Positions 42,624 to 50,116 of a stretch of 64,000 nucleotides of DNA are shown here, piece by piece. The DNA is from UBA5314 sp964635975 (GTDB lineage: Bacteria > Bacillota > Syntrophomonadia > Syntrophomonadales > Syntrophomonadaceae). The number at the start of each line of letters is the position of its first letter. The first letter of the stretch is position 1. The stretch is taken from contig CAZWPO010000010.1 of the NCBI GenBank assembly GCA_964635975.1, positions 30,936-94,935 of the forward strand, in the 5' to 3' direction. The position numbers were made by a program, and so were the translations under genes. Below the pieces are notes generated by a model. That model saw nothing but the letters and a program-made list of their open reading frames with translations, was not told where the DNA came from and did no database searches.

Positions 42624-43808
42624 TTACATTTCTACTATCACTGCAGTTCCCTGGCCGCCGCCGATACAAAGGGTAGCGAGGCCTTTCTTTGAACCGCGTC
42701 TCTTCATTTCATAGAGCAGGTCTACCAGGATGCGGCATCCGGAAGATCCGATCGGATGACCGATGGCGATGGCGCCGCCGTTTACGTTTACGCGGTCCAT
42801 GATCGGCCCAAAGCCAAGGTCTTTGGCAACTGCCAGTGACTGAGCGGCAAAAGCTTCGTTGGCTTCGATCAGGTCCATATCTTCGATCTTGGCGCTGATC
42901 TTATCCAGAGCCTTGCGAACTGCCGGAACGGGGCCGATCCCCATGATGCTGGGATCTACGCCGCCGGACGCATAGCTGATTATAGTAGCCATCGGGGTGA
43001 TGCCGAGTTCCTTGGCCTTGTCAGCAGACATTACTACTACGGCTGCAGCAGCGTCGTTGATACCGGATGCGTTGCCGGCGGTTACGGTTCCGCCTTTTTT
43101 GAAAGCGGGATTCAATTTGGCAAGACCTTCGGCAGTGGTGCTCGGTTTGAGGTGCTCATCGTTATCGAACACTACATCACCCTTCTTGCCGGGGATGACG
43201 ACCGGTACGATTTGATCTTTAAACCTGCCGGCTGCCTGAGCGGCGCCAGCAAGCTGCTGACTGCGCAGGGCGAAAGCATCCTGTTCTTCGCGGGAGATGT
43301 TATACTGCTCGGCCAGATTTTCAGCGGTGATACCCATGTGGTAGCCGTTGAAGATATCGGTCAATCCGCCGAATACCATTTCATCGATGATCTGCCCAGG
43401 GCCCATTCTATAGCCATAGCGGGCTTTGGGCAGCAGGTAGGGAGCCATGGTCATATTTTCGGTTCCACCGGCCAGGATGATGTCGGCGTCGCCAGCTTTG
43501 ATCAACTGGGCAGCCAGGCTGACCGCTCTCAAGCCAGATCCACAGACTTTATTGATGGTGAAAGCGGTTACTTCCTTGGGAATGCCAGCATGAATCATGG
43601 ACTGGCGGGCTACGTTCTGGCCAAGGCCGGCCTGCAGTACGCAGCCGAATATTACTTCATCAACCTGCTCGCCGGTGATGCCGGCTCTCTTCAGGGCTTC
43701 TGCCATAGCGATGGCGCCCAGCTTAGCAGCTCCAGTTTCTTTTAAGGTTCCGCCGAAAGTCCCCAGCGGAGTACGACATGCGCTAACTATTACAACTTCT
43801 TTTGACAT
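42624..43808 (-). CDS. thlA: Acetyl-CoA acetyltransferase (thiolase)
   Basis: 394 residues, ATG with SD GGAGG. Active-site Cys89 in INKVCGSGLRAV, His in NVNGGAIAIGHPIG, second Cys in LATLCIGGGQG. Full length and typical of biosynthetic/degradative short-chain thiolase. It cleaves acetoacetyl-CoA with CoA to two acetyl-CoA, the last step of butyrate oxidation. Spaced 80 bases from the dehydrogenase upstream, with a short GGGGG-TTT-CCCCC stem in the gap. Confidence 0.96.
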   Translation of the reverse strand: MSKEVVIVSACRTPLGTFGGTLKETGAAKLGAIAMAEALKRAGITGEQVDEVIFGCVLQAGLGQNVARQSMIHAGIPKEVTAFTINKVCGSGLRAVSLAAQLIKAGDADIILAGGTENMTMAPYLLPKARYGYRMGPGQIIDEMVFGGLTDIFNGYHMGITAENLAEQYNISREEQDAFALRSQQLAGAAQAAGRFKDQIVPVVIPGKKGDVVFDNDEHLKPSTTAEGLAKLNPAFKKGGTVTAGNASGINDAAAAVVVMSADKAKELGITPMATIISYASGGVDPSIMGIGPVPAVRKALDKISAKIEDMDLIEANEAFAAQSLAVAKDLGFGPIMDRVNVNGGAIAIGHPIGSSGCRILVDLLYEMKRRGSKKGLATLCIGGGQGTAVIVEM

Positions 43809-43890
43809 TATTTTACCTCCTTAATATTTAGGGGGTTTCCCCCAACCGTTTAACTAGCAGTCAAGAACTGTTAATTGTGATTGTAAAATC

Positions 43891-44730
43891 CTAGTATTTA
43901 AAGAATCCTTCGCCAGTCTTGCGGCCCAGTTTGTTAGCCCGAACCAGCTTCACTAAAAGCGGGCAGGGACGATATTTAGGATCACCAAACTCTTTGTAAA
44001 GGGTCTCCATGATCTTTAAGCAGATGTCCAGACCGATCATGTCGGCTAGCGCCAGGGGGCCCATGGGATGTCCAGCGCCAAAACGCATAGAAGTGTCGAT
44101 GTCTTCGGCATTGGCTACGCCTTCCATCAGGGCATACATACCTTCATTGAGCATGGGGATCAGAAGGCGGTTGACAACAAAGCCTGGAGCTTCGTTGATC
44201 TCTACCGGAGCCTTGCCCATCTTTACGGACATCTCTTTGATGGTGTTGTAAGTTTCGTCACTGGTGTTGGCACCACGGATTACTTCGACCAGCTTCATAG
44301 CCGGTACCGGGTTGAAGAAATGCATCCCGATAACCTTGTCGGCTCTGCCTGTTGCAGCGGCTATCTCGGTGACGCTCAGAGCTGAAGTGTTGCTGGCCAG
44401 TATGCATTCGGGTTTGCAGATGGCATCCAGTTCTTTAAAAATGGATTTCTTGATATCCATTACTTCGAGGGCTGCTTCGATGACCAGGTCGCAGTCGGCG
44501 GCGGCAGCCATGTCAACTGTTCCGGAAATCCTTCCCATAACAGCTGCTTTGTCTTCGGCAGTCATTTTGCCTTTGTCTACGTTCTTGCCTAAAAGCTTGT
44601 CGATGCCGGCGATGCCTTTATCAACAAATTCTTGCTTGATATCGCGTACGATTACTTCGAAGCCAGCCTGGGCAGCGGTCTGCACGATGCCAGCTCCCAT
44701 TGTACCAGCGCCAAGAACCATTATCTTCAT
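43891..44730 (-). CDS. hbd: 3-Hydroxybutyryl-CoA dehydrogenase (copy 1)
   Basis: 279 residues from ATG 44730 (GGAGG 9 bases upstream; a TTG two codons earlier is too close to the SD). Rossmann motif GAGTMGAGIVQTAAQ, the HAD signature HFFNPVPAMKLVEVIRG, and the C-terminal domain with DTSMRFGAGHPMGPLALADMIG. It oxidises 3-hydroxybutyryl-CoA to acetoacetyl-CoA with NAD+. Follows crotonase by 26 bases. A second copy lies at 58824. Confidence 0.96.
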   Translation of the reverse strand: MKIMVLGAGTMGAGIVQTAAQAGFEVIVRDIKQEFVDKGIAGIDKLLGKNVDKGKMTAEDKAAVMGRISGTVDMAAAADCDLVIEAALEVMDIKKSIFKELDAICKPECILASNTSALSVTEIAAATGRADKVIGMHFFNPVPAMKLVEVIRGANTSDETYNTIKEMSVKMGKAPVEINEAPGFVVNRLLIPMLNEGMYALMEGVANAEDIDTSMRFGAGHPMGPLALADMIGLDICLKIMETLYKEFGDPKYRPCPLLVKLVRANKLGRKTGEGFFKY

Positions 44731-44756
44731 TCTCAACTACCTCCAAATATTCATAA

Positions 44757-45539
44757 TTATTTACCGGTAAATGCGGCTTTACGCTTCTCAACGAAGGCTC
44801 CCATTCCTTCTTTTTGATCAACGGTGCTGAAACAAAGACCGAACGCATCAGCTTCGATAGCCATCGCCCGGTCGATATCAGTCTGCATTCCTGCGTTGAT
44901 TGCCGCTTTGCAAAGGCGAACGGCAAGTTGTCCTTTGCTGCAGATCTTTTTGGCTATGCCTTTAACATAGTCCATGAGTTCTTCAGGCTGGACAACGTGA
45001 TTTACCAGGCCGATCCTGAGTGCTTCATCAGCACCGATGACATCGGCGGTGTAGATCAACTCTTTGGCCATTCCTGTTCCCACCAGGCGGGGAAGCCGTT
45101 GTGTTCCACCGAAACCTGGTGTAATGCCCAGGCCAACTTCCGGTTGGCCGAACTTGGCTTTGGTTGAAGCCACACGGAAATCACAACACATAGCTAATTC
45201 ACAGCCGCCGCCCAGGGCGAAGCCGTTTACTGCAGCAATAACAGGCTTGTTCAAGTCTTCTATATCAGAAAACACCCGTTCGCCGAGAATACCAAATTCA
45301 CGGCCTTCCATTGCTGTCAGTGGTTGCATGTAGGCAATATCTGCTCCCGCTACAAAAGATTTATCGCCAGCGCCGGTAATAATTAAAACATCAATGTTGG
45401 CGTCTTTCTTGATCTCGGCAACAGCAGCCTGGATATCCAGCAGCGTATCATTATTGAGTGCGTTCAATGCCGCCGGACGGTTGACGTAAAGAACGGCAAT
45501 TCTGTCTTCCTTTTCCAGAATCACGTTTTGGTACGCCAT
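44757..45539 (-). CDS. crt: Enoyl-CoA hydratase / crotonase (copy 1)
   Basis: 260 residues from ATG 45539 (GGGAGG upstream; the longer frame to 45587 has none). Crotonase fold with AALNALNNDTL, oxyanion-hole segments SFVAGADIAYM and NGFALGGGCELAMCCDFRVAS, and the catalytic Glu pair region GQPEVGLGITPGFGGTQRLPRLVG. It hydrates crotonyl-CoA to 3-hydroxybutyryl-CoA. First gene of the butyrate operon, preceded by a long leader with candidate RNA L2 and a sigma-54 promoter. In the leader, a consensus SD (AAAGGAGG, about 45702-45709) has no ORF behind it. Confidence 0.95.
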   Translation of the reverse strand: MAYQNVILEKEDRIAVLYVNRPAALNALNNDTLLDIQAAVAEIKKDANIDVLIITGAGDKSFVAGADIAYMQPLTAMEGREFGILGERVFSDIEDLNKPVIAAVNGFALGGGCELAMCCDFRVASTKAKFGQPEVGLGITPGFGGTQRLPRLVGTGMAKELIYTADVIGADEALRIGLVNHVVQPEELMDYVKGIAKKICSKGQLAVRLCKAAINAGMQTDIDRAMAIEADAFGLCFSTVDQKEGMGAFVEKRKAAFTGK

Positions 45540-45770
45540 TAATTTTTTCCTCCCCTCATTCCTCTGTGACCACTCACACTCGCCCACTCCTATACTTATT
45601 TGATCCAGAGAGCCTCTAACTTAATTTCTCAAATTAATCTCTGGTTTTTATATCTTTGTGGGTCGAATGTGGCACAATATAGTTGTGTTTTACCTCCTTT
45701 CAATAAAAATGTATTTACAAACCAAAAAGGGATACTCAACAAAACCAGGCGGCCATTAATCATGTCGTAA

Positions 45771-45918
45771 GAAAAAAAGAGGGGGTGCTACTGCCCTATC
45801 TAGGCTAAAAAGGAACCAGGGCTTTTCTAGTGCTCCAAATCTTACCAGGCTCTCAGACAGTAGCGCCGTTTATAAAAAATTAATATAAGGGGGTTCCTAA
45901 ACAAAAATCATCAGTTGT
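45771..45918 (-). ncRNA. Candidate small RNA or leader element L2 of the butyrate operon
   Basis: On the minus strand, from a predicted start near 45918: GGCGCTACTG (45867-45858) pairs with CAGTAGCACC (45793-45784) across 64 bases, followed by CCTCTTTTTTTC. Inside, CTAG and AAAAG / CTTTT and CTAG form a hairpin with a GGCT bulge (plus-strand reading). Outer stem, loop length, bulge and U-run match RNA L1, while the inner helices differ but keep pairing. It ends 232 bases before the crotonase start, so it may be an attenuator as well as a separate RNA. Confidence 0.6.
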
Positions 45919-45929
45919 CCATATTAAAA

Positions 45930-45944
45930 GCAATTTGTGTGCCA
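45930..45944 (-). promoter_or_regulatory. Sigma-54 promoter of the butyrate operon / RNA L2
   Basis: On the minus strand TGGCAC-ACAAA-TTGC, the best match in the window to the -24/-12 consensus. No comparable sigma-A promoter was noticed before crotonase. Confidence 0.78.
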
Positions 45945-46033
45945 GCTTGACCAAAGCAAGCGCTAGACACGTAAACCCTATATTCAGGGATTGGGCAATT
46001 CGACAAACAGGAGAAGAGTCATTAAAACGCTAC

Positions 46034-46171
46034 GTTAATGCATTAGCGCATTAACAATAATGCAGCGCAGCATTAAAATGGAGATAAGGTTAAAATGCCA
46101 TAACGGTGGATAATAACAAGCGCATTGACGGCCCAAGAATACCTTGTACGCAAACAATGCAACAATGCATT
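46034..46171. promoter_or_regulatory. Palindrome array upstream of the butyrate sigma-54 promoter
   Basis: GTTAATGC-N6-GCATTAAC (46034-46055) and TAATGC-N6-GCATTA (46058-46075) share one half-site and are 22 bp apart centre to centre; AATGCA-ACAA-TGCATT is at 46156-46171. They lie 90-227 bp upstream of the -24 element, the range of sigma-54 enhancers, but could also serve the divergent rhomboid gene (46391). A Spo0A-like TTCGACAAA is at 45999-46007. Nothing else is seen between 45945 and 46390, which is AT-rich. Confidence 0.5.
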
Positions 46172-46390
46172 AATGTAATGCGTGGCGGCATCGGAATATT
46201 CACATTACATCATCATATTATGTTAGACTTAAAAAAATAAGTATTGAAAAATTATGAACACCTATATACGGGCATTTTCTTTAATAATAAAATTTCTTTG
46301 AATAGATAAGTTTTCGAAACCTAAATTTATAATGACAAGCATTGCGAAAAATGAATTATATTGAAAAAATAAACGGAGGTTTGCCGAGTT

Positions 46391-47047
46391 ATGATACCGT
46401 TAAGAGACAGTACTCCAAAAAACACATTTCCATATATAGTTGTTGCTATTATCGCAGTGAACCTGCTGGTATTTTTGTTTGAGCTTACCTTGGGGTACAG
46501 ATCCATGCAGGCATTCTTAGATATATTTGGATTGACGCCGCTGTACTTTACGCGCAGTATGACATCACCGGAGGCCTATCTTCCATTTATGAGTTCATTA
46601 TTCCTGCACGGAAGCTGGCTGCATGTAATAGGTAACATGTGGACCCTCTGGCTGTTTGGGGATAACCTGGAAGATCGCATGGGACCAGGGCGCTTCCTGA
46701 TCTTCTACCTCTTGTGCGGTTTTCTGGCGGGACTGTCCCATGTGGTATTCAATCCGACATCTAATATACCGGTGGTGGGAGCCTCGGGGGCGATAGCCGG
46801 TGTAATGGGCGCTTATCTCTTGATGTTTCGTGATGCACGCATCATTACTTTCGTTCCGCCATTTTTCATATTTCCACTTCCTGCCTGGATATTCATGGGC
46901 GTATGGGTTTTCACTCAAGTTTTCGGTGTTCTAACCGGAAATTTCGGATCGGTTGCCCTGTGGGCACATATTGGCGGATTTGTTGTCGGCATGATTCTCT
47001 ATCGTTACTTCCTCAAGGATGAATACCAGACGACTCCTTCATTATGA
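46391..47047 (+). CDS. Rhomboid-family intramembrane serine protease
   Basis: 218 residues, ATG with GGAGGT upstream. About six membrane segments; HGSWLHVIGNMWTLWLFG (HxxxN) in segment 2, catalytic Ser in VVGASGAIAGVMGAYL (GxSG), catalytic His in WAHIGGFVVG. All the active-site residues are present, so it should be active. It cleaves membrane-anchored substrates within the bilayer; the substrate is unknown. Transcribed away from the butyrate operon, sharing a 0.85-kb spacer. Confidence 0.95.
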   Translation: MIPLRDSTPKNTFPYIVVAIIAVNLLVFLFELTLGYRSMQAFLDIFGLTPLYFTRSMTSPEAYLPFMSSLFLHGSWLHVIGNMWTLWLFGDNLEDRMGPGRFLIFYLLCGFLAGLSHVVFNPTSNIPVVGASGAIAGVMGAYLLMFRDARIITFVPPFFIFPLPAWIFMGVWVFTQVFGVLTGNFGSVALWAHIGGFVVGMILYRYFLKDEYQTTPSL

Positions 47048-47134
47048 AACCTCGGCCCATTATGAAGCGTGAAAGTGTTTTGATATATCCGTACTGCCAT
47101 CCTTCATGTTCTCCATCAGTAAACCCGGTCGTTT

Positions 47135-48310
47135 TCAAGCTTGGACCAGTTGCCCCCCGGGTTTATTGGCGCTGTTCAATAAGTCATCGATCTGGTCTTG
47201 CGCCCAGCGCAGCGGTTCACTATCATTCTGAAGCAGGTAGATGGTGTTTTCTATTCTGATCTGACCTTCCTTGATGTCATTCCACAGGTTCTCTTCCTCG
47301 AAAAGATTCATGCACTCCTGTAGATCGCTGGCTCTGCCGGTTTCCAGATAACAGCAGAAAACGTCCAGGGTTCGTTTATCCTGGTATTCGGGATGTATCA
47401 TAGAGCGCTTCAGTATCAATTCATAAAGGTCAAGATTTTGTTTGGCTAAAAAGATGTTTTCGGCAGCCGCATCATAATCCTGCTGGCAAGAACTAAGGAA
47501 ACTGGAGCTAGACTCAGGCCAGGATTCGAGTATGGCTTTGAAACGGTCGCAGGCCTTCTCATACTCGCGGTACCTTATATAATATACTTTTAGCTGACGC
47601 TGGTACTGATAGTTCTCGTACTGCTGGCTTTTGCTTTTGCGGGAGAATAGAAACCAGCGTGAGCGCAGCCGCCCTGCGTAAACAGGCTTGTCGGGTTTGG
47701 GGGGCGCATTGCCTGGTTCCAGGGGTGTAAACCCGACCTGGGCCAGCAGCGTCTGCCGGTTTTCGAGGATCTTGTGCCAGAAATTCATCTGCTTGTGTAG
47801 GGCCTCGATCTGGTTAAGAGCCAGCAGGCACATCTTCACATCCCGAAGAACTTCCTCTTTGTTCCTGGAATATCGCTTGGCTCCTTTTTTATTTCTCCCG
47901 TAAGTCTGCGCAGCCTGGTCCGGAAGCTCTATTTTTTGAAACGATTCTAGAACATCCAGATCCGACGAAGTTAAAAACTCCGCCTGCGCTGGTGCTGACT
48001 TATAGAAAAAGAAACGGGTGTTGCTCGCTGGACAATAATATGGGCCTATACTCTCCAGAAAGTCGTTTCCTTTAAAAAAGATAAGGTCTTCTTCGGCCGA
48101 CAGATCCTGGTTGATCAGATCAAGCCAGGCCTGGCTTGGAACAGCCGCTGTTCCTGAGGCAGATTGCTCCTTCAGAGCGGTATAATAATCCAGAGGAATA
48201 TTTAGAGATGAGGAGAAGAAGTAAAACAAGACCTTTTCTGGAGCGTAGCTGAGGAAGACGCTGAGGTCAAGATTTTCTGGATTGGTCTTGTTTAAGAAGG
48301 TGATAAACAT
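47135..48310 (-). CDS. Hypothetical protein, helix-rich, 391 residues
   Basis: No family was recognised. There is no signal peptide or membrane segment. The N-terminal 120 residues are mixed (YFFSSSLNIPLDYYTAL); the middle has a Lys/Arg-rich stretch (GRNKKGAKRYSRNKEEVLRD) and a long helical region with a coiled-coil character (about 150-330, QYENYQYQRQLKVYYIRYRE). Tyr and Gln are abundant. A probable promoter is TTGGTT-N17-TAAAAT upstream (about 48355-48385 on the minus strand). It is transcribed alone, convergent with the rhomboid gene. Function unknown. Confidence 0.8.
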   Translation of the reverse strand: MFITFLNKTNPENLDLSVFLSYAPEKVLFYFFSSSLNIPLDYYTALKEQSASGTAAVPSQAWLDLINQDLSAEEDLIFFKGNDFLESIGPYYCPASNTRFFFYKSAPAQAEFLTSSDLDVLESFQKIELPDQAAQTYGRNKKGAKRYSRNKEEVLRDVKMCLLALNQIEALHKQMNFWHKILENRQTLLAQVGFTPLEPGNAPPKPDKPVYAGRLRSRWFLFSRKSKSQQYENYQYQRQLKVYYIRYREYEKACDRFKAILESWPESSSSFLSSCQQDYDAAAENIFLAKQNLDLYELILKRSMIHPEYQDKRTLDVFCCYLETGRASDLQECMNLFEEENLWNDIKEGQIRIENTIYLLQNDSEPLRWAQDQIDDLLNSANKPGGQLVQA

Positions 48311-48523
48311 TCGGGTCCCGCCTTTCCGGTAATGCTTCTATTGTTAATTACTATATTTTAACAAAAAATCCTTTAATAACCAACAACAAATTTGTTACTG
48401 AATCTGTCATTTTAAGCTTCCAATTTTTTGCTTATAATAAGTTTTGTAGAATAATAACTGCACAAAGGGATCTGAGACAGGGGTCCTGATCCCTTTACCT
48501 ATCAAGTCATAGAGGAGGGTTTG

Positions 48524-49243
48524 ATGTTTAAAGCGATTTTGTTTGATTTGGATGGCACTCTATTAAATATTGATATGGACAATTTCCTGCAGCATTATTT
48601 CAGAAAGATGGCCGCCAGGGCATATGAGCACGGATCCACAGATGGGAAGAAGCTTGTAGATCAAGTGTGGAAATCAACTGAGATAATGATCGGCAATAAA
48701 GACCCACGCCTGACGAATGAGGAAGTTTTTATGAGAGATTTTTTCTCCAAGTCAGAATTTTCTGAAGATCGGACCAGAGATTTTTTCGATGAATTCTATG
48801 AACATTCTTTCCCGGCATTGAAAGAACTCTGTTCACCCTACCCGGGAATCAAAAAGGTCATGGGAAAAGTGTTCTCCAAGCCTCTAAAAGTTGTTATAGC
48901 TACCAACGCGGTATTCCCGATCAGAGCCATAGAGCACCGTCTTAATTGGGCTGGAATAGCCGATTTCCCTTATACCCTAATTACCTCGTATGAAAAGATG
49001 CATTTTTGCAAACCCCATCTGGAATACTACCAGGAGATTGCTGATGTAATAGGTGTAATGCCCGGGGACTGCTTGATGGTGGGTAATGACAAAGGGGAAG
49101 ATCTACCGGCAGGGAGGATCGGGATGAAGACATATCTGGTGGAAGACGGGCTTATCGACAAGGATGTTGATATGGTACCGGATTGGCAGGGCAGTATCGA
49201 GCAGTTGGAAAAATTTCTGGATGATGTTCTGGCTGCTTTGTAA
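48524..49243 (+). CDS. HAD-superfamily hydrolase (phosphoglycolate-phosphatase-like)
   Basis: 239 residues from ATG 48524 (AGGAGGG upstream; the TTG one codon earlier is possible). Motif I FDLDGTLLNID, motif II VIATNAV, and motif IV MVGNDKGEDLPAGRIGMKT; helical cap between. Probably a cytosolic small-molecule phosphatase; the substrate is not deducible. A stem AAAGGGATC / GATCCCTTT (48464-48496) lies in the leader. Its 3' end overlaps the candidate start of the spore protein gene. Confidence 0.92.
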   Translation: MFKAILFDLDGTLLNIDMDNFLQHYFRKMAARAYEHGSTDGKKLVDQVWKSTEIMIGNKDPRLTNEEVFMRDFFSKSEFSEDRTRDFFDEFYEHSFPALKELCSPYPGIKKVMGKVFSKPLKVVIATNAVFPIRAIEHRLNWAGIADFPYTLITSYEKMHFCKPHLEYYQEIADVIGVMPGDCLMVGNDKGEDLPAGRIGMKTYLVEDGLIDKDVDMVPDWQGSIEQLEKFLDDVLAAL

Positions 49244-49448
49244 TTCTAATCTGAGAGTTAGGGGGGTATCCATCATTAAGCGCCAAAAAAAAGTACTAAG
49301 TGAAAGGGACCTCATCAAGATTGAGATAGCCAAGGAGATGGGGATATGGGATCAGGTAGAGAGTTCCGGCTGGGGGAGCCTGAGTAATGCTACCTGCGGA
49401 AGGATAGGAGGGCTGGTCAGCAGCCGCCTGAAAAATAGAGACAGCTAA
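49221..49448 (+). CDS. Small acid-soluble spore protein, alpha/beta type
   Basis: The core matches alpha/beta-type SASP: LIKIEIAKEMGIWDQVESSG, then WGSLSNATCGRIGGLVSSRL, close to the pattern xKxEIAxELG...GWGxLxxxxxGRIGGL. These proteins coat spore DNA, so they indicate a sporulating lineage. The start is unclear: the ATG at 49221 lies inside the HAD gene without an SD, while TTAGGGGGG (49258-49266) is followed by no ATG/GTG/TTG but by ATC (49272) and ATT (49275). An AUC or AUU start, giving about 58 residues, would fit the family length best. The 15 or so residues before it look like read-through of the HAD 3' end. Confidence 0.75.
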   Translation: MMFWLLCNSNLRVRGVSIIKRQKKVLSERDLIKIEIAKEMGIWDQVESSGWGSLSNATCGRIGGLVSSRLKNRDS

Positions 49449-49452
49449 CGCG

Positions 49453-49504
49453 TAACAAGGGGGCGGTCCTGCTGATGTGTACCAGCAGGACCGTCCCCTT
49501 GTTA
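49453..49504. repeat. Long hairpin resembling REP/RAYT-type intergenic repeats
   Basis: TAACAAGGGG-CGGTCCTGCTG (49453-49474) pairs with CAGCAGGACCG-CCCCTTGTTA (49483-49504) around an 8-base loop, with one unpaired base. Similar GGGGACGGTCC-type hairpins are dispersed in many Firmicute genomes and linked to RAYT transposases (recalled, not checked). It could also end transcription of the spore protein gene, but no U-run follows. Confidence 0.6.
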
Positions 49505-49580
49505 TGCTTGTTCCCACCCCCCCTGTTCCCTGATATAAGAGGTATAATAGATATAGCTTTACGTGTGGAGTGGATGAAAT

Positions 49581-50054
49581 GTGAGTCCTATCGAGCGGGT
49601 AAGGAATTATTTTGCTGCTAAACATAGTGATCTGCAGATCATAGAAATGTCTGACGACACCAGTACTGCATACCTGGCTGCCCGGGCGCTGGGGAAAGAA
49701 GTCGGACAAATAGCTAAATCCATCCTTTTCAAGACCAGACAAAACACATATATTATGGTAATATCGGCAGGAGATGTACAGGTCGATACGAGAGCTGTCA
49801 GAGAACTGACCGGATCCAAAATCCGCATGGCCAGCAGTGAGGAAGTTCAGGAAATGACCGGGTATCCTATCGGCGGCGTATGTCCTTTTGCCATTGCCAA
49901 TGAAATTCCTATTTATCTAGATGAGAGCCTTAAACGTTATCCGCTGGTATACGCCGCGGCAGGGACTGCCAATACAGCCGTCCCGGTGAGCTTTGAAGAA
50001 CTGCTGAAAATAACTGAAGGGATGGCCTGCTGTGTGACCATGCCGCCGGAATAA
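49581..50054 (+). CDS. YbaK/ProX-type aminoacyl-tRNA deacylase
   Basis: 157 residues, GTG with a weak SD. YbaK/EbsC fold (IAKSILFKTRQNTYIMVISAG; IGGVCPFAIANEIPIYLDESL; VYAAAGTANTAVPVSFEEL). The family hydrolyses mischarged aminoacyl-tRNAs such as Ala- or Cys-tRNA(Pro); which one is not clear here. The Lys of SILFK, catalytic in the family, is present. It lies 60 bases before dnaE, in the same direction. Confidence 0.9.
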   Translation: MSPIERVRNYFAAKHSDLQIIEMSDDTSTAYLAARALGKEVGQIAKSILFKTRQNTYIMVISAGDVQVDTRAVRELTGSKIRMASSEEVQEMTGYPIGGVCPFAIANEIPIYLDESLKRYPLVYAAAGTANTAVPVSFEELLKITEGMACCVTMPPE

Positions 50055-50116
50055 GCGTCGGGAGGGCATTTGACGCGGGCATGTACCATTGTACCAGGAA
50101 TTTTAAGGAGAGAGAT

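Noticed and set aside
45660..45690. TGGCAC at about 45670 as another sigma-54 promoter
   Set aside because: The -12 element is not at the right spacing (AGTTG instead of TTGC after five bases) and it points away from the butyrate genes.
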